Shown in pieces: positions 19,459-32,600 of a stretch of 64,000 bases of DNA. The notes beneath the pieces were generated by a model. The model was not told the origin of the DNA. It ran no database searches and saw only the letters and a list, made by a program, of their open reading frames with translations. The DNA comes from Ophiosphaerella korrae. Lineage: Eukaryota > Ascomycota > Dothideomycetes > Pleosporales > Phaeosphaeriaceae. Made by a program: the position numbers and the translations under genes. The stretch covers positions 186,001-250,000 of the forward strand of contig JALNQF010000035.1 in assembly GCA_028456385.1 (NCBI GenBank), given 5' to 3'. Position 1 is the first letter of the stretch. Each line of letters opens with the position of its first letter.

Positions 19459-20689
19459 GCAAGGATACTTCGTGCTGCAAGCTTAATGGAAAAGGACAGT
19501 CTGTTCAACGCAGATTGTGTGTTACCCCAAGTTGATTTCGAGTTGGTGTTTCTACGATCGTTATGCTGTAATATTAATAATATACTTTAGCGTTGCTTTA
19601 CCAGATTTTGTGTTGCCTTGTTGCTAAGCGATGATTCCCTTGTTCGTTATGCGTGGATACTACCCGTTTTAGGCTTTCTGTTCTACAACAAAATTATCGT
19701 CATCATGTAAGAGAAAGAGTTTTGGGACAGTTGGCTACGTACAAGTTCCTTAATTATATCTTTAACGACACTCGGTGTCACCATCATAGGTTACCTACAC
19801 GCGACGCGCTGTCAGCTTACACCGGAATTTCGTCCCTCAAACCTGGTACCGAAAGTCCTAACCATACATTACCAGCGCTACCTATTCACGACATTTTAGC
19901 GCTACAATCAACGGATGCTGCATACGGAAGGTTTGCGCAATATCATGCACCCTGCCTTTGCCCTTAAATCCTTCCTTCGTTCGTAGTCGACCTGATGACT
20001 TTGGTTTCCCAATATTGAGATCGTCGTGGACATTTGCAGCAATTTAATGTAGTCCGGCTTCTCTTGGGCCCACGCAACGAAGATTATGCACAAAAAACCA
20101 CCAGCTTCAGATTTTATCATGTGGCCAAAGGTTTGCCGCTGTGGGTGTGTCTGATATATTAGTACCAAGCCTCATGACGAACTCTAGCCATCTTGTCATT
20201 CCTCAAACGCTGTGATTGCGCGCGTGCAACGTAGACCTAGTGGTGGACACACAAGCGCCCTCCGCTCCACCGACGGAGCCACATTAACAGCAAGGGTCAG
20301 TTAAGGGAGAAATGAAAGTGGTCCTGCGGGTTAGTTTGAGAATACAGTCGGAGGATATAATTCCGACCAATAACGTAGCCTTGGCCAGGACTAGCGACGT
20401 CTACGAGGATTCTCCATACGTACTAGACAAGCTTCACAAAGGTGATGCACGGGGGTCATACTAGGTTAGGAAGACATGCTATAGGCAGAAGAATCGATAC
20501 AAGCTTTTGGTTTTAGATCCACTTCATCTATGTGCAATTCGACCTAATATGTGCGAGGCCTACTCTTTCGATGGTGGCACGCGAAGATAAGTATAAAGAT
20601 GGAGGTACGGCTTTCGCGATTTTGGTCGTCCCTGATTTAGCAACCGTGTGGTACCTTCGCAGCCACCCGACTATCTTTGAACCGCAAAC
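19459..20689. other. Intergenic, no gene recognised
   Basis: About 1.2 kb between the fasciclin gene and the CE3 pseudogene. Only short chance open frames were seen, with no recognised element. Confidence 0.55.
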
Positions 20690-21470
20690 ATGCGTCTGAC
20701 TTTCGCTTCCGCCATGGTGGCCGCCCTGTCCATGACAGCGCCAGCCGAGTTAGCTGAACGCCGATCCATCGTCAAGATCATGCCCTTTAGCGATTCCATT
20801 GCCGGGGCTCCTGTTAGTAGTACAGATGTCATGGCTAATCGATCTCGACTAACATGAAGTAGGGATGTTGGCGCGCCTATCTCTGGCAAAAGCTTCAAGC
20901 AGCTGGAATCAAGAACACTGATTTCGTTGGTACCCTGGGCACACAAAACTGTGGCTTCCAATACGACGGCGAAAACGAGGGACATGTAAGTTTTGCCCCT
21001 GACAAGGCTGACTGTCTCCTGTAGGCCGGTTTCCAAGCCTCAACATCGCAAATCAGAACCAACTCGTTGGATGGCTCTCTCGCACAAAGCCTGATGTCGT
21101 TACTATGCACCTTGGCACCAACGATATCTGGGCCAACTGTTCAACACAAGAAATCCTCAATGCTTTCAGCAAGCTAGTCGACTAGATGTGTGACTCTAAG
21201 TCTACTATGAAGATCATCGTTGCGAAGATCCTCCCTATGAACCCTTCTAACTGCGGTGCCTGTGGCCAGCGTGTTGTTGCCCTCAATAACCAGATTTCGG
21301 CATAGGCTGCAAGTAAGAATACGGCGGCAAGCCCGATTACGGTCGTGGATCTTTGGACAGGGTTCAACACTGCGACCATGACTGGTGATGGTGTGCACCC
21401 GAATGATGCCGGTAGCAAGAGAGTAGCAGAGGTCATTTACCCGGCTATTGCGAAAGCTATCACGGGATAG
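20690..21470 (+). pseudogene. CE3-type SGNH esterase (acetylxylan esterase-like), decayed
   Basis: Exon order is kept: 20690-20812, intron, 20863-20985, a 39-bp intron, then 21025-21470. The signal peptide (MRLTFASAMVAALSM) is followed by IVKIMPFSDSIAGAPGCWRA. In the family the block is GDS, with the catalytic Ser after Asp; here the glycine codon is AGC (Ser, 20789-20791). Exon 2 reads LQAAGIKNTDFVGTLGTQN, as in intact relatives. Near 21040 one base is missing, after which the frame NIANQNQLVGW, MHLGTNDIW, ILPMNPSNCGACGQRV and DGVHPNDAG continues. This frame is broken by TAG at 21183 and TAG at 21303 and ends at 21470. Family role: deacetylating plant wall xylan. Several lesions are G-to-A or C-to-T. 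Inactivation is clear. Confidence 0.85.
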
Positions 21471-22816
21471 AAGGTCAGTTATGGATTGAGCTGAGTTGCC
21501 CACGTGTGGTTATCTTCAGGTCAGCTCATTAAATTATTATGTAAATTCATCAATAGAACCGTATTTGTTTGAGGCGAATCCACATGACGTGACAGAGCGC
21601 TTTGGGACAAAATCTGGGCAGTATTCGGGGTTCTTCTGGGGATCAACAGGGTTCGGGGACCCCGGAAGGGGCCGAGTCGATCAATCCTTGGAGAAGGTGC
21701 CCCAGAGTAAATAATACCTACTTACGTGGGCGTTTGTGGGCGTTTGTGGGTGACTTGCTTGCTGTCACTTCGCGATTGGTCCATAATAGCGCCGAAATCA
21801 GGAGAGCTCCTTTTTATCCATGAGTCTATCAAAAAATAAATCCTCCCTGTCATCGAGGCGAAAAGAGACATGTTTTAATGCGGACCATAGGCTTCGGCCT
21901 CAATCCTAGATGGTTTTGAGAGAGAGGGAAGGTTGGTAGCTACGAAATCTACTAGAAAGCAAGTACCAACCACGAAGTCTTTCGGAGGATAAGGGTGTTA
22001 CACGCCAACGTTAGCAAGTGTCACTTTGACGCTTAACTGCTTGGTTTAATGTCCGAAATAGACTGGGCTGGCGTCTCAGCTCTCCACGGTTGCAGTTGAT
22101 GCAAACGGAAGTGCGCTAGGATGACAGAAATCCAAGCTTTTGATTGGCGATCGAATCATCGGGATCACAATTCGATCGCCGAGCTTGCACTGCCGGTTTA
22201 TTGAACACATCTTGAGCATCCTCAGCCGCCCTCTACACAACATAGTTTGCGTGGTCAGCCATAGCCCAGGGGCACTCATGGTGCAGTGTACATTGTACTT
22301 ATCTTCCGCACGTTGCACAACCGGATATCGTACGGGCGCACGACTGGTAGCACAGCCTCAGAACTATCATACACCCACCTCTCCTCCTGTAGATGTGGTA
22401 GATTTCCACGTTCTCGACAATAATGCGGCGCGTGGCGGACCCAGCACCAAGGGCCCAGTCCCGCTATAAACCACAATCTCCACAAATACGGACCCTGGCT
22501 CGTTCAAGCTATCAAAATAGACCCTTATTGGTTCAATTTGGCGTAGCGCGAGGGCTATGATTCGACAGTTCGTTACTTTGTGCTAAAGAATGATCCGCGG
22601 ATCGTCTCCACCGTGGCTTATCTCCCGACTTTGCCTGGGGTGCCTGTGCAGCCGTCGTTAGTGAGGATGCCCGTGCGCCTTATATTGCCCCAAGGCTTCG
22701 GACATTTTACCGTCGCAGAGTGAACTACAATATCACTGAAACTTCGCGCACTTCTTCTATCTCTCGAATGGGCCGTTGTCCCTAGGTTGTGACTTCTTCG
22801 CACCATCCATTGTGAC
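21471..22816. other. Intergenic, no gene recognised
   Basis: About 1.3 kb. It includes a short direct repeat of a GTGGGCGTTT unit near 21727-21750. No coding or RNA feature recognised. Confidence 0.5.
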
Positions 22817-25310
22817 TTGGGCATATATCACCACGCTCTCAAAATTTGCGTCTCATTTATTCCTTTGGTGCCTTTGACCACACCTCGCGATTATGTTGCG
22901 GCCGATAGCCCCTCGGAGAAAAACCAGCAAAGAAACATTCATTACAACGTGAGTAGAGTCGACATTTCGTTCACTACGTCATCGCACCCTCAATATTTGT
23001 TTGTATTAAGCCAATTGTCTTGTCTTCCGAAACAAACTGTAAATGTAGGCTTCATATGCTGTTCACTCCTCATTCGAGTAGCTATTTGCGTTAGATATAC
23101 TGGTCAAAGTTTCTGCTTGCACTTACAATTGAACAGAACAGAACCTACCAATGCGCACACCGCGAATATCCCTCAACTGCCAAGACCCATTCCACCTATC
23201 CCGCTACCAAAAGCAGTCAAGCCTGTAAGATTAAGGACTTTCATTAGATCATCCTCTGCCGAGGTTGGAACGGCATATCCAGAGTGGAGCGAAGCGCCAC
23301 ATCTAGTACGAACACCATGGGAGCTTGAGCGGAATAAGAGGCGTGGTTCCTGGAAGCGCTCGAAGGCTATCCAGGTGAATATTCCTGCAGAAATCTTTAA
23401 GAGGCTGCCCAAAGAAGTCTATGAGTGCATCGTTGCACAATTGGAACAAATACATCTCGAGCAAGATCAGCCATGCCCATCCTGTTATATGAATGATCTT
23501 CATAGCTTATCGATGGTCAGTCGCGCGTGGGTCAAATCTACAACATTTCGGATGTGAGTCACCTTTTCCACTTTTGGTTTGTTTATGTGCGAGCATGCAG
23601 GCCTTTGAATGGCGTGCTCAAATCTAAACCCTAATATCAATTTATGTGACTAATACGTTCAACAGGTATCACAAAATCTCGCTATTCGCGGGTGACGAGC
23701 ACGCAAAACTCCCAAAGCTTAGAATTAGTGGCACAGGGAGACTAAAATTACTCCGACGGACACTCCGCGAGCGAACCACATTAGCACGACGTGTGCGAGA
23801 ATTACACATGGCAGACTTCCAGACCCTCTATCAAAACGCCACGATCGACCAGGAGGAGATTGCAAACCTAGTGGCATCTATAGTCATGGCATGTCCAGAT
23901 CTAGAACGACTTGTTGGATTCCACACCTGGTTCATACATACATTTGATCGCCTGTCTCATGCAGTATCGACCAGGTCAAATTTGAAAGAGAAGGTATGGC
24001 TCCTGTCAGGGAAGACGCCCGAATTGAGTTACGAGGAAGACCACGATGAAGATGCATATTACCTTCCAGCTCGTGATCCGACAGAACGGTTCCTCGAACT
24101 TAATTCAAAACATCCAACGCTATCAGCACTAGTACTGCACCAAGATTCTAACCAAGGATCGCCGAAACTAAACTTTCGTGCGATTATCGGTACTTTGAGA
24201 CAATTACCGTTTCTGCGACATCTCTCCATCTCCGGACTATGTACTGCCTCTTTCACGAACTTAACACTAAACGCCTTACCACCAAGGCTGCAATCATTAC
24301 GTCTCGAAAATCTACCAGGTATCAATGACAACGGCCTTGAACGTTTTTTTGCCTCGCAACTGGTCGTCTCTCTTGAAAAATTGACACTCATCAATCTGGA
24401 AATATCCAAATTTAATATCATTTCTGATATTCTCTCGATAAAGCTCAGGGACCTAAAGCACTTTTCTTTTGTCCAACAAAGAGCACCTAATTTACTATTA
24501 CAGACGACGCTGCCTGAACTATCCTCTCTGAAACTTCAGCACATGCATTGGGAGATCCGTTCAGAGGCCGATCCTCTGCCCATGCTTTCCGCCTTATCGT
24601 CAACCAATGACTCCGCACAATCGCCATTTCCTTTTTCAAATCAAGAACCAAGAACTTGTCTCGCGACGGTACTCATAGCGTCGAGTATACAGAAGGGTGC
24701 CTTTCCTTCCCTCCGACGAATCCGAATACCCCATGATCCGCAGGGCCTAATTCAGGCGTTATGTAAACCGCTAAGCACTGCTTTACTCCCAGCCGACATA
24801 GCAGCCATTCACCTAATCCACGGGAAGAATACGTCTTTTTCAGAAAATAACTACGAATCAACTCAGCGCAAGGCAAGAGACTCAGTCCTATCAAGCTCTC
24901 GTGCAGACTCAGCAATTGAGTCCCCCACATCATGCAACGGTTTCCCTCGTCCCATACTCACACCAGCACGCTCACGCATTGCTGCCCAATCTCGCATCCT
25001 AGCTGCTCGGAAAGAACCTCTCATGACAGTCCGAGTTTACGATCCATATGGCAATCTCAGGATCGATAAAGATCTTGCGGGGTATATTGGGCGTATAGAC
25101 AGCCAGATCATATATCAGCTGACGCCCGACAAAGGCCGAATGTTTGGGAATATCAATGACGACGCCTTGGGGCAGAATGAATGGATCACTAACATTGAGG
25201 ATCTTCTGGGTAAGTCTGATTCTCAGGTCGCTGATTTACGAAACAATTGTGGACATCGAATTGTTGCGAATGCGGGGGGTAGAACAGCCGTAGTGGGTGA
25301 CCTGTTTTGA
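22817..25310 (+). CDS. F-box-like protein with leucine-rich region
   Basis: Two visible exons, 22817-23553 and 23666-25310, join across a 112-bp intron (GTGAGT..AACAG; ATG TAT at the junction) in a consistent frame. Near the end of exon 1 is an F-box-like segment (AEIFKRLPKEVYECIVAQL, then SLSMVSRAWVKSTTFR). Exon 2 has loosely repeated leucine-rich stretches (LRQLPFLRHLSISGLC, PPRLQSLRLENLPGI, LVVSLEKLTLINLEIS) typical of F-box/LRR adaptors of SCF ubiquitin ligases. The C-terminus (LMTVRVYDPYGNLRIDKDLA) is unassigned. The first about 100 codons from 22817 look poorly protein-like, so the true start may lie elsewhere, possibly after another intron. Substrate unknown. Confidence 0.65.
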
Positions 25311-27131
25311 GCGGTGTGATTAGTGTGCATCGGACTGTAAAGTAATGTAATGTAATGTTTGCTCTAGTAATTCCGTTAGATATCCATATTTGAGTTAGTT
25401 AAAAACTAACACTAATATTTCAACACAACATATAATAAGAAAGACTGCTGGTAGTGTCAGCCTACCACTTCACATATTCACAGTCCCAGACAGTGTGATT
25501 CCGGATGCAGAACGCTTCGGCTTTCCATGGCCTCAGTGACACATGTTTATGCTAGTTACCTACCTACTCGAGAAATTAGCTTGGTTACACATCGCCTGCA
25601 TGTAGGCGAAGCAATATGTACAGCGGCTCGGGGACACCTCCGATCTGCCATGGAGCGAATCGGGATACTTCTCGAGACGACGCAGAGTCACCTGCACGAC
25701 CGGTGGGCTCAGTGCACAAAGCTAATCTGATCAAAGATTTGTATAGATATCGACCGAAGAGTCAGGTGTCAACCTTGTGGATCGTGATGAAGTGGCTGCA
25801 AAACCCTAGCCTTGCCTCAGCTAGGACTAGCTCAGGTCTAACGACTACACCACAACCTAGACGGACAACGCCCAATAACAGTCACTCACCCTAATGGCAA
25901 CGACATGAATGCTCTGCATACACGAAAAGCCATGGGCACATCTGGCCGCCACCGACGGTAAAAGCAAACCCAGATGTTACCAGGATGTCCCTTCCCCCAA
26001 AGAGTGGGGTGTGGAACAAGATAGGTGCTGATTGGTAATGTGAACAAGCAGATATCTTGCACACGGGAGATGTTAGACACGCTAGGCAACTCCAGGTAGG
26101 AAAAGACGAAAACCACCCAGTGGTATCCTTCTTCAGAAAAAAAAGCGAGCTAGACTAGGTAAGGTTGAGAAGCACACAGAGCCACGAGACGAAGTCGTCC
26201 GTGAGTGTCATGCCGAGGAAAAATAATGTGCGCGGGAGCGGGAGCGGGAACAGGGAAGCTTGTATCATAACACCTTGTTTAGGTCCAGCCCGGTCCACAA
26301 CAGCCCACTCTGCTCCTGTGAATAGCTACTGGCTGCCGAAAACAGTTTTCAATACATCCAAGGAAAGGAGGGGTAAATTATAATTCGTCTCCGACATTTA
26401 TCCGTTTTTACCACAGCCTGGCATATTCGAGATTTTCTGCGTTTGGACAGGGTCCAGGCGCCCGACATATCACTTCATGCGCCTCGCCTCGGGATCTGTA
26501 AGTCATATCACTAGCTCTCCCAGAACGCACTGCAGCCACACCGGACAGGGCCTCGCCGAATCAGATTGTGGATATCTTTCACCCGGCACGCTTTCCGAAT
26601 GGTATGGCTGTTAGTGGGATCGAACATGAAGATAGTTGACGTATCTGATCACACCGATCGCTGCTCGGGACGCTACTTCCGGTTCGTCCTTGGCATCATG
26701 ACAACCTTCATGGTGCATGCGTGGGTTTGGGCAGGGAGCCACAAAATGTGAGTGCTGAAGTGGACCGCGCGCCACGGCTTATTTCCGCGACACAGAGCCT
26801 GTGGTATATATCTAGCGGGGCGCACTTTATTTTCAGAGAGAAAATCACGTTTAGATACATGTCCTTGATCAACTTCTATGCTTTAATCATCTCTATTAAC
26901 ATCTTTCTCTACATGAGAGCATCCAGCTTTGCCACCTAGCGCCTTCATAATGCGATTTAATAGCCTCCATGCACTTTTCGCCCAGAAACGTCATGCGCGA
27001 ACCAGGATACCATCTCAACGAAGGATACCACCGATTCAGTAAACAGATATAGAAAAAAGGTGCCCTAAACAATTGGACGATACCGAACATGCGCCGCCGA
27101 ATATACAAAAAATGTCACGTTTGCACTGTCG
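25311..27131. other. Intergenic, no gene recognised
   Basis: About 1.8 kb between the convergent F-box-like gene and the zinc-cluster gene. A GTAAT pentamer is repeated near 25340-25357. No feature recognised otherwise. Confidence 0.5.
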
Positions 27132-28778
27132 CTACACAGGCTTGATGGGGATTACGCCTTCAAGTTGAGGCGCAATTTCGAGTATCTTTGGATCAAGCGT
27201 CCAATTCCTTAATTCAGCCACTGTGCTCTCAAACAGGGGGGTCATGCGAGTATAGCCAGCTTCAATGTCCCAATAATGGCACGCGTCATCTGCATACGGC
27301 CATGTTATCCCAATCAAACCTACGAAATGGCCGACTGGATACTCCTGTGGATGTTGGTACAGCATTTGTCGTACTTGTGGCCTGATATACGTCAGTTAAC
27401 CCTAAGCTACCTGCATTCTATCTTCAAAAAACATACCAAGGAACCAAATCGATTAGGATATCATACGGATTGACATCATGCTTTCCTATAGATGGCGTCA
27501 TCCACTCCGGTTTGGCACTTATATTGTCAACAGAGGGCCAGATCAGATACTAAATAAATGAGTTAGAAAACATATACGGTCATCGCCTATCATAAAACTT
27601 ACCCGCATCATCTTCGTCAACATCCAGGTAGATGCCAACCTAACTGGAAGTGTTGTTGCCGGTAGAATTTTGTTCACGGTTCGCGAACACCACATGGGTA
27701 CCGTTTGGGTATCTTGTGGATCTACAAAACCCAACAAAATCGTATCAACATCTATCTCCGACCTGCCAAAGACTTGGGTCTCGCTCCATCCATTCTGAAG
27801 AAGATCTACCTTCGATCTTCGGAAATATGCACAATCATACCCAAACTTATTTAGAGCGCTCGCCGCCGCATCGATGTCAAGAGGAGGGTTCATTTGTGTC
27901 ACACCATCGACTGTATTTCCCGGTAAATAGTTTAAGGCCGTCTGGCTTTGCTCTCGGCTTTGCGAAATTATCAGTGCTTTGGATAAAAATGCTCCCTGAG
28001 AGGCTACCTTACCTTTCGCCGCGCGACGAACCCTCATAGGAGGATGCCCCCATATTGTGTCCGGGGCCTGCAAATTGCTCGCTACCTGGTGTACCAAAAG
28101 AGTCTTGGTCCGGGATGGGTGCAGGTGGCGCTGTGGGATCCTGATTGCTGTTAGGGCAGCTCAACCATTATATAAATCAGATCTCACCTGAAGCGATCTT
28201 TTGATCTCTTCAGCTGAGTGGTGTGCGAAGCCGTTCTTCTCCAACTCACTCGCCCAGTTAGCTGCCTGAGTACGGTCTGGTGCCAGGGCTAACAACGACA
28301 CGATAGACCTCATGTCGTCCAGTTCCTTGGCTAGTCGCCGGACATGAGCTCGCAACTGTGTTGTTGTCTTTCCATCTTCGGCAACGTCGTACACACATAT
28401 GAGATTTTTTGATTGGCAGGTGTTACACTTCGGCCGAACTCCGTCGCACTACGCCTTTTGTTACTTCCGTCCCACATGTCATGATAAACTGATACCAACC
28501 TTGGATTTACGCTTCCGACAACTTTCACATGCTATGGACGTAATTTTACCACGAGGAGTCCTGAGAGCATATGTACCTGAAATAGGCGAGGAATGCTGCC
28601 CCCGAGCATTCGCAAGAGGGCCCCCTAGCCCTTGCTTGGGTGCCAGCGGGGCTTTATGGCCTGCCGGCGCACCCGCTACGTTTGGGCGAATTGCAAGAGT
28701 TGACTGGGAGGTGTCGAGGTGAAGTTGGCCCGGGTTTCCCTCCCATTCAGACGATTCCTGACTGGTATTCTGGTCAGC
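27132..28778 (-). CDS. Zn(II)2Cys6 transcription factor with DUF3425, 5' end unresolved
   Basis: Six exons read from high to low coordinates: up to 28500, 28448-28188, 28140-28013, 27957-27603, 27549-27437 and 27381-27132. Introns are 47-55 bp and every junction keeps frame. The zinc cluster is split by the first intron: ACESCRKRKSK then CDGVRPKCNTCQSKNLICVY. It is followed by a basic/heptad region (TTTQLRAHVRRLAKELDDM), as in bZIP-like DUF3425 factors. The C-terminal DUF3425 region reads LASTWMLTKMMR, YLIWPSVDNISAKPEWMTP, then W-PQVRQMLYQHP, and ends APQLEGVIPIKPV. The first exon is open back to a TAA at 28779-28781 but holds no ATG, so a 5' exon must exist (possible acceptor CAG at 28770-28772) or the start is lost. 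Nuclear regulator, target unknown. Confidence 0.8.
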
Positions 28779-29109
28779 TTAGTCCAGATCAGATTGGCAC
28801 AGACTTTGGTGAGGACAACTGAAGTGGACTTGAATGTGGCGCCCTCCGGATGGAATGTGGTATCCTTTGATTGGTGGATTTCAACTGAAACGCGCACATA
28901 ACCATTCTGACCCACAAACGTTCGATAGCTACTGGCTGTGAGCTTCATCGACGAAATGTTCCATCAACATTCTTGGCCTCTTCGGCAGAGTTGTCGGCCA
29001 AATAAAGGTATATCGCCGACGTTCGCAACCACGTTTATGTAAGGGACTGGACCTAGAACCCTTCGGTCCTTCCTGGAGGTTTGTCGCCGATCCTTTCCAA
29101 ACAAGGATA
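28779..29109. other. Probable 5' region of the zinc-cluster gene
   Basis: Contains an open minus-strand stretch starting with an ATG at 28948 (MKLTASSYRTFVGQ), which could supply the missing first exon of the zinc-cluster gene. I could not fix a donor site. Confidence 0.3.
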
Positions 29110-29697
29110 TCACTTCATGATCTCGGCTTGCAACTTGGTTACCTTGGATCGGTTGATTGGGGACCTTTGTCGTGTGCTGGTCTTGCGTGTGTCGGGTGAT
29201 GAGTGCCGGCAGGCGGGTGACGTGTCCAAGAGCCAGATTACAGACGGCGAGGTGGGTTCCAGGAAGTCGAGCATGAAAGGAACCGGGATAAAAATGAGGA
29301 GTCGAGTTTTGGAGTCAAACTGCCCAGAAATAAGATGCGCAAAGCTATTGAGAAACAGCACCATCGCCAGCCACAAATGGCTGGTCGCGATACTGGTGTA
29401 GGAAGGGACTGGCTTTCCCTGTGCTTACTGCGAATGAAGTAAGGGAAAATGCGCTTACCTATGAAAGCTGGCCTCTTGAATCACGGCTTCTGAAGTTCGA
29501 CGCATCATGCGAGGAGGGTTGGAGCCTTCCTGTGGTAATCCCTCCAAGCCGTCTGACAGGCTGTTACTGCCATACCAATAGTTTTGCCCTATGATAACAT
29601 CAGTGGATGGTGGTAACCGGTTTAGTCGAATCTCATACCCGGCGATGCGTTTGCGGAGTGTGAAGGCATGAATGCGAGCATCCTTCACAGGTAGCAT
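29110..29697 (-). CDS. Possible two-exon gene of unknown function, low confidence
   Basis: An ATG at 29697 opens MLPVKDARIHAFTLRKRIAG and NRLPPSTDVIIGQNYWYG. The frame reaches a strong donor (AG|GTAAGC at 29458), and an acceptor ACCAG at 29393 restores an open frame of a further 94 codons ending at 29110. Total about 173 aa. The first exon faintly resembles the linker/coil region after a zinc cluster, and a TAG lies just upstream, so it might be part of a degraded factor. No domain recognised. This may be a chance structure. Confidence 0.25.
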
Positions 29698-32600
29698 TCG
29701 ACTAAGCAACTATAATGGAGCTGAGTGTAAGAACGCGTGGGACAAATTCCGCAGGAAACATATGGACGATCTACCATGCAGGTCGGGGAATTACTGTATA
29801 TCGCCTACTCCAGCAGTTGGAGTAGAGACCGTTAGTGCACAGCCATCACCAATACGGGATGATGGTCCTTGAGATGATGGGGTCAGAAGCGCCATTAGCA
29901 CCTACCTACCAGCCAACGGACGCAGATCGATTTAGCTCTTAGCGGACCACAACCAATAAACCGAGGGGTGATGGCGCACTGGCGAACTAGGCCGTAAAGG
30001 CCCCAGTCCACACAAACTATCATGCAATTTTCTGACGAGACTTGGTGGTTGGTGTCCTTGTACGATATGCCTTACAGCGGTCGACCCCGTCTGCAGATGT
30101 CACTCCCTCTGTTCGCCACTGTTACCGCACGTCCAAACCTAATACGTCCTACGCCCCGCCTTTGCAACTTTGGGCAGAGAATGAAGTCTCCATTCCAATC
30201 TGTTGATCACCACACAGCATTCATGATGCGTAGCTACGTATGGTAGTCAACATTAGATCGTCGGATAATCCCACATTCAACAGTGTTCGAGACCAAAGAT
30301 TGACGTATCTCACTTTGATGTAGGCACTAAGCTGCGAAGGTCAATCAAACGATGCGCGTGTCGCCCGCCCAAGACGGAAGCTCGACAGGTGCAGTCGGAC
30401 CGATAGACGAGGCCGCACCACCAGTTGCAGCAAGGACCTCACTCATGCTTCTGGCGATTCATATTAAGGTGTGGTGTTGCTTTTGCTTGATGGTGCTGCC
30501 CTGGGCTTTGACATCTTATCTGGCCCTATAATCCTACGGTTACTAGAAATTGGGTGCGCACAAGGCCTCCATAATCTGCCCAAGCAGTGTGATACACGCA
30601 CTGTGCAGGAATACGACCTTCCGCGTGCGCGTTCGGGCTGCAAAGGCCCATCAGCGGTCAGCCTCACACCGACGACTACTGGCAGTCCCGCTCGCCATCG
30701 GAAATCTCCATATCGGCTGAAGAAAAACACCAGGATCCCCTTATGAGCGCCAGGCGAGCAAGTTGTATCAGTCGCTTAGACTGTCTTTGCGCTTCCCATC
30801 AGTAGCGAAGTGATACGTGTGGTGTTCCAACAAGACTGCCACAAGCGAGGCGATATGCGCAGCTTGCCACTAATCCAAAAGCCAGTTGGTTATGGCTGCG
30901 TGGCTCAAATCTAAATGGTAGTCACCTGCCGGCTTACTAGAAACGATAAATGTATCCATTTCAGCACTTCTGCTAAGGCCAATCTGTTCCAGTCTATTTC
31001 ATCAAGGCCTTTATCGGTATTCTCACAATTAATATCTAGCTACGCTTGAGCCGAAACTTACCATTCCGCATGGAGTACTGTTACCCCAAAAATGACGTAG
31101 ATGGGGTAAGGAGTTGGGCTCCTAAACACACCCACCACTCGAGAAATCCATGTGAAAAGCAACTCAAGAGGCTACGAGCTAGAGCATTGCTAGGTACAAG
31201 GACTAGCATTGGGACTTACGCATTTGTTTCATGTACCGACCTTCGTTTGACCGAACATTTTGCCGTCGTTACCTAGTGCTTCGCTCGCTAAGATCTTAGT
31301 AACCACCACTACTGCTAAATTACATCCTTGCTTGTAAACTCCCATCAAGGGTGTTAGTTTGAGATACATTTCGAGCAAGGAAAATTGCGTTCGGCACAAT
31401 GCAAACCTGCGTATGCGCAATATCGGTACGTTCTGTAAGCCGCCTGCGTTCTAGATTGTGTAGAGATTTTAGGATCAGCAAATCCCAATCAACTCTGACT
31501 GACGCAATAAGGAGAGTCACCACACATCTTGTTTCCCGCACTATATTGTCAATTTTATTCATCTAGCCAACATACTGTGCCCCATGAGTGAGGTGATTAT
31601 CAGATGAACCTCACGAGTTGCGACACTAGTCATGGCTATTGTGTTGCGGTATTTCTTCTATTAAAAGCGTTATGCTAAAAAGCTAAAGGGTCGTTTCGCC
31701 CTTCCTCTCCAGAGGAATATCCGACTCGTGCAAATTGAGTCATTTGCTATCCGTATACACCTTGCTTTTCTGCCAGAGCCCCAGAATCCCAGAGCCCTAG
31801 GACCCCTCAAATTTTATCCACTGTCTATCACCTTATAGCCAAGTAAACAAGGAGCGAGAGAGAAGAGAATGCCCTTGGCATCAGCTCAAGGTACACGCTG
31901 TTTCTTCGTGGGAGACGAGTTGTGATTTCTAGGGGACGTGCAGAGTGGCTTGGCAAGCCTGTGACATCTGGGATCTGACGTGCAAATGCCATACCCGGCC
32001 AGCCAAAATACATATATCGATTGTGTAGCTTCGGGCTAAGATTCGCAGTTACCTAGTAATTCCCTGGGAGTGGTTCATTGGGCACCTTCCGAGTTCGTCC
32101 CGGGAGGCCGGCGTATATGTTCAGCAGGGTCTCGATAAGTTGAGCCTCAGATTTCAAATCCTATCAAAATCAACTGAGCAGCCTCCGCACGAGCTGATTG
32201 CTGTAGCAGGCCTCGATCGTGCTGCAGCAATATCGGAGGCTCTTATAGACTAGCGAATGTGAAGATCTCGGGGTTTCTTTGACACAAGGCAGCTTGCTTT
32301 ACAAAGTTAGACTGGGTGCTAAGGCCGAACGCAATAACAGGTAAACTTGAATGTCTTCTCTCTACAATACGCGAGACTGACGCTAAGTGCAGCACACCGG
32401 CTTCCATCGTAGGCGCTAGACGCAAGCGGATTTGTTGTGCTGTGACTTTACATGTGCATGATGCACATTGTCGTATGCAAACAAAGTTTCGGTCTCGTAT
32501 TCATACGCTCAAAGGCTTCTATAGGCCTCTTGAATGACATCCTTGCATCTGAGGCATTTCAGGAGTTTTGCTGTAGTATGGCAAGATTTCCAGCAAAGAG

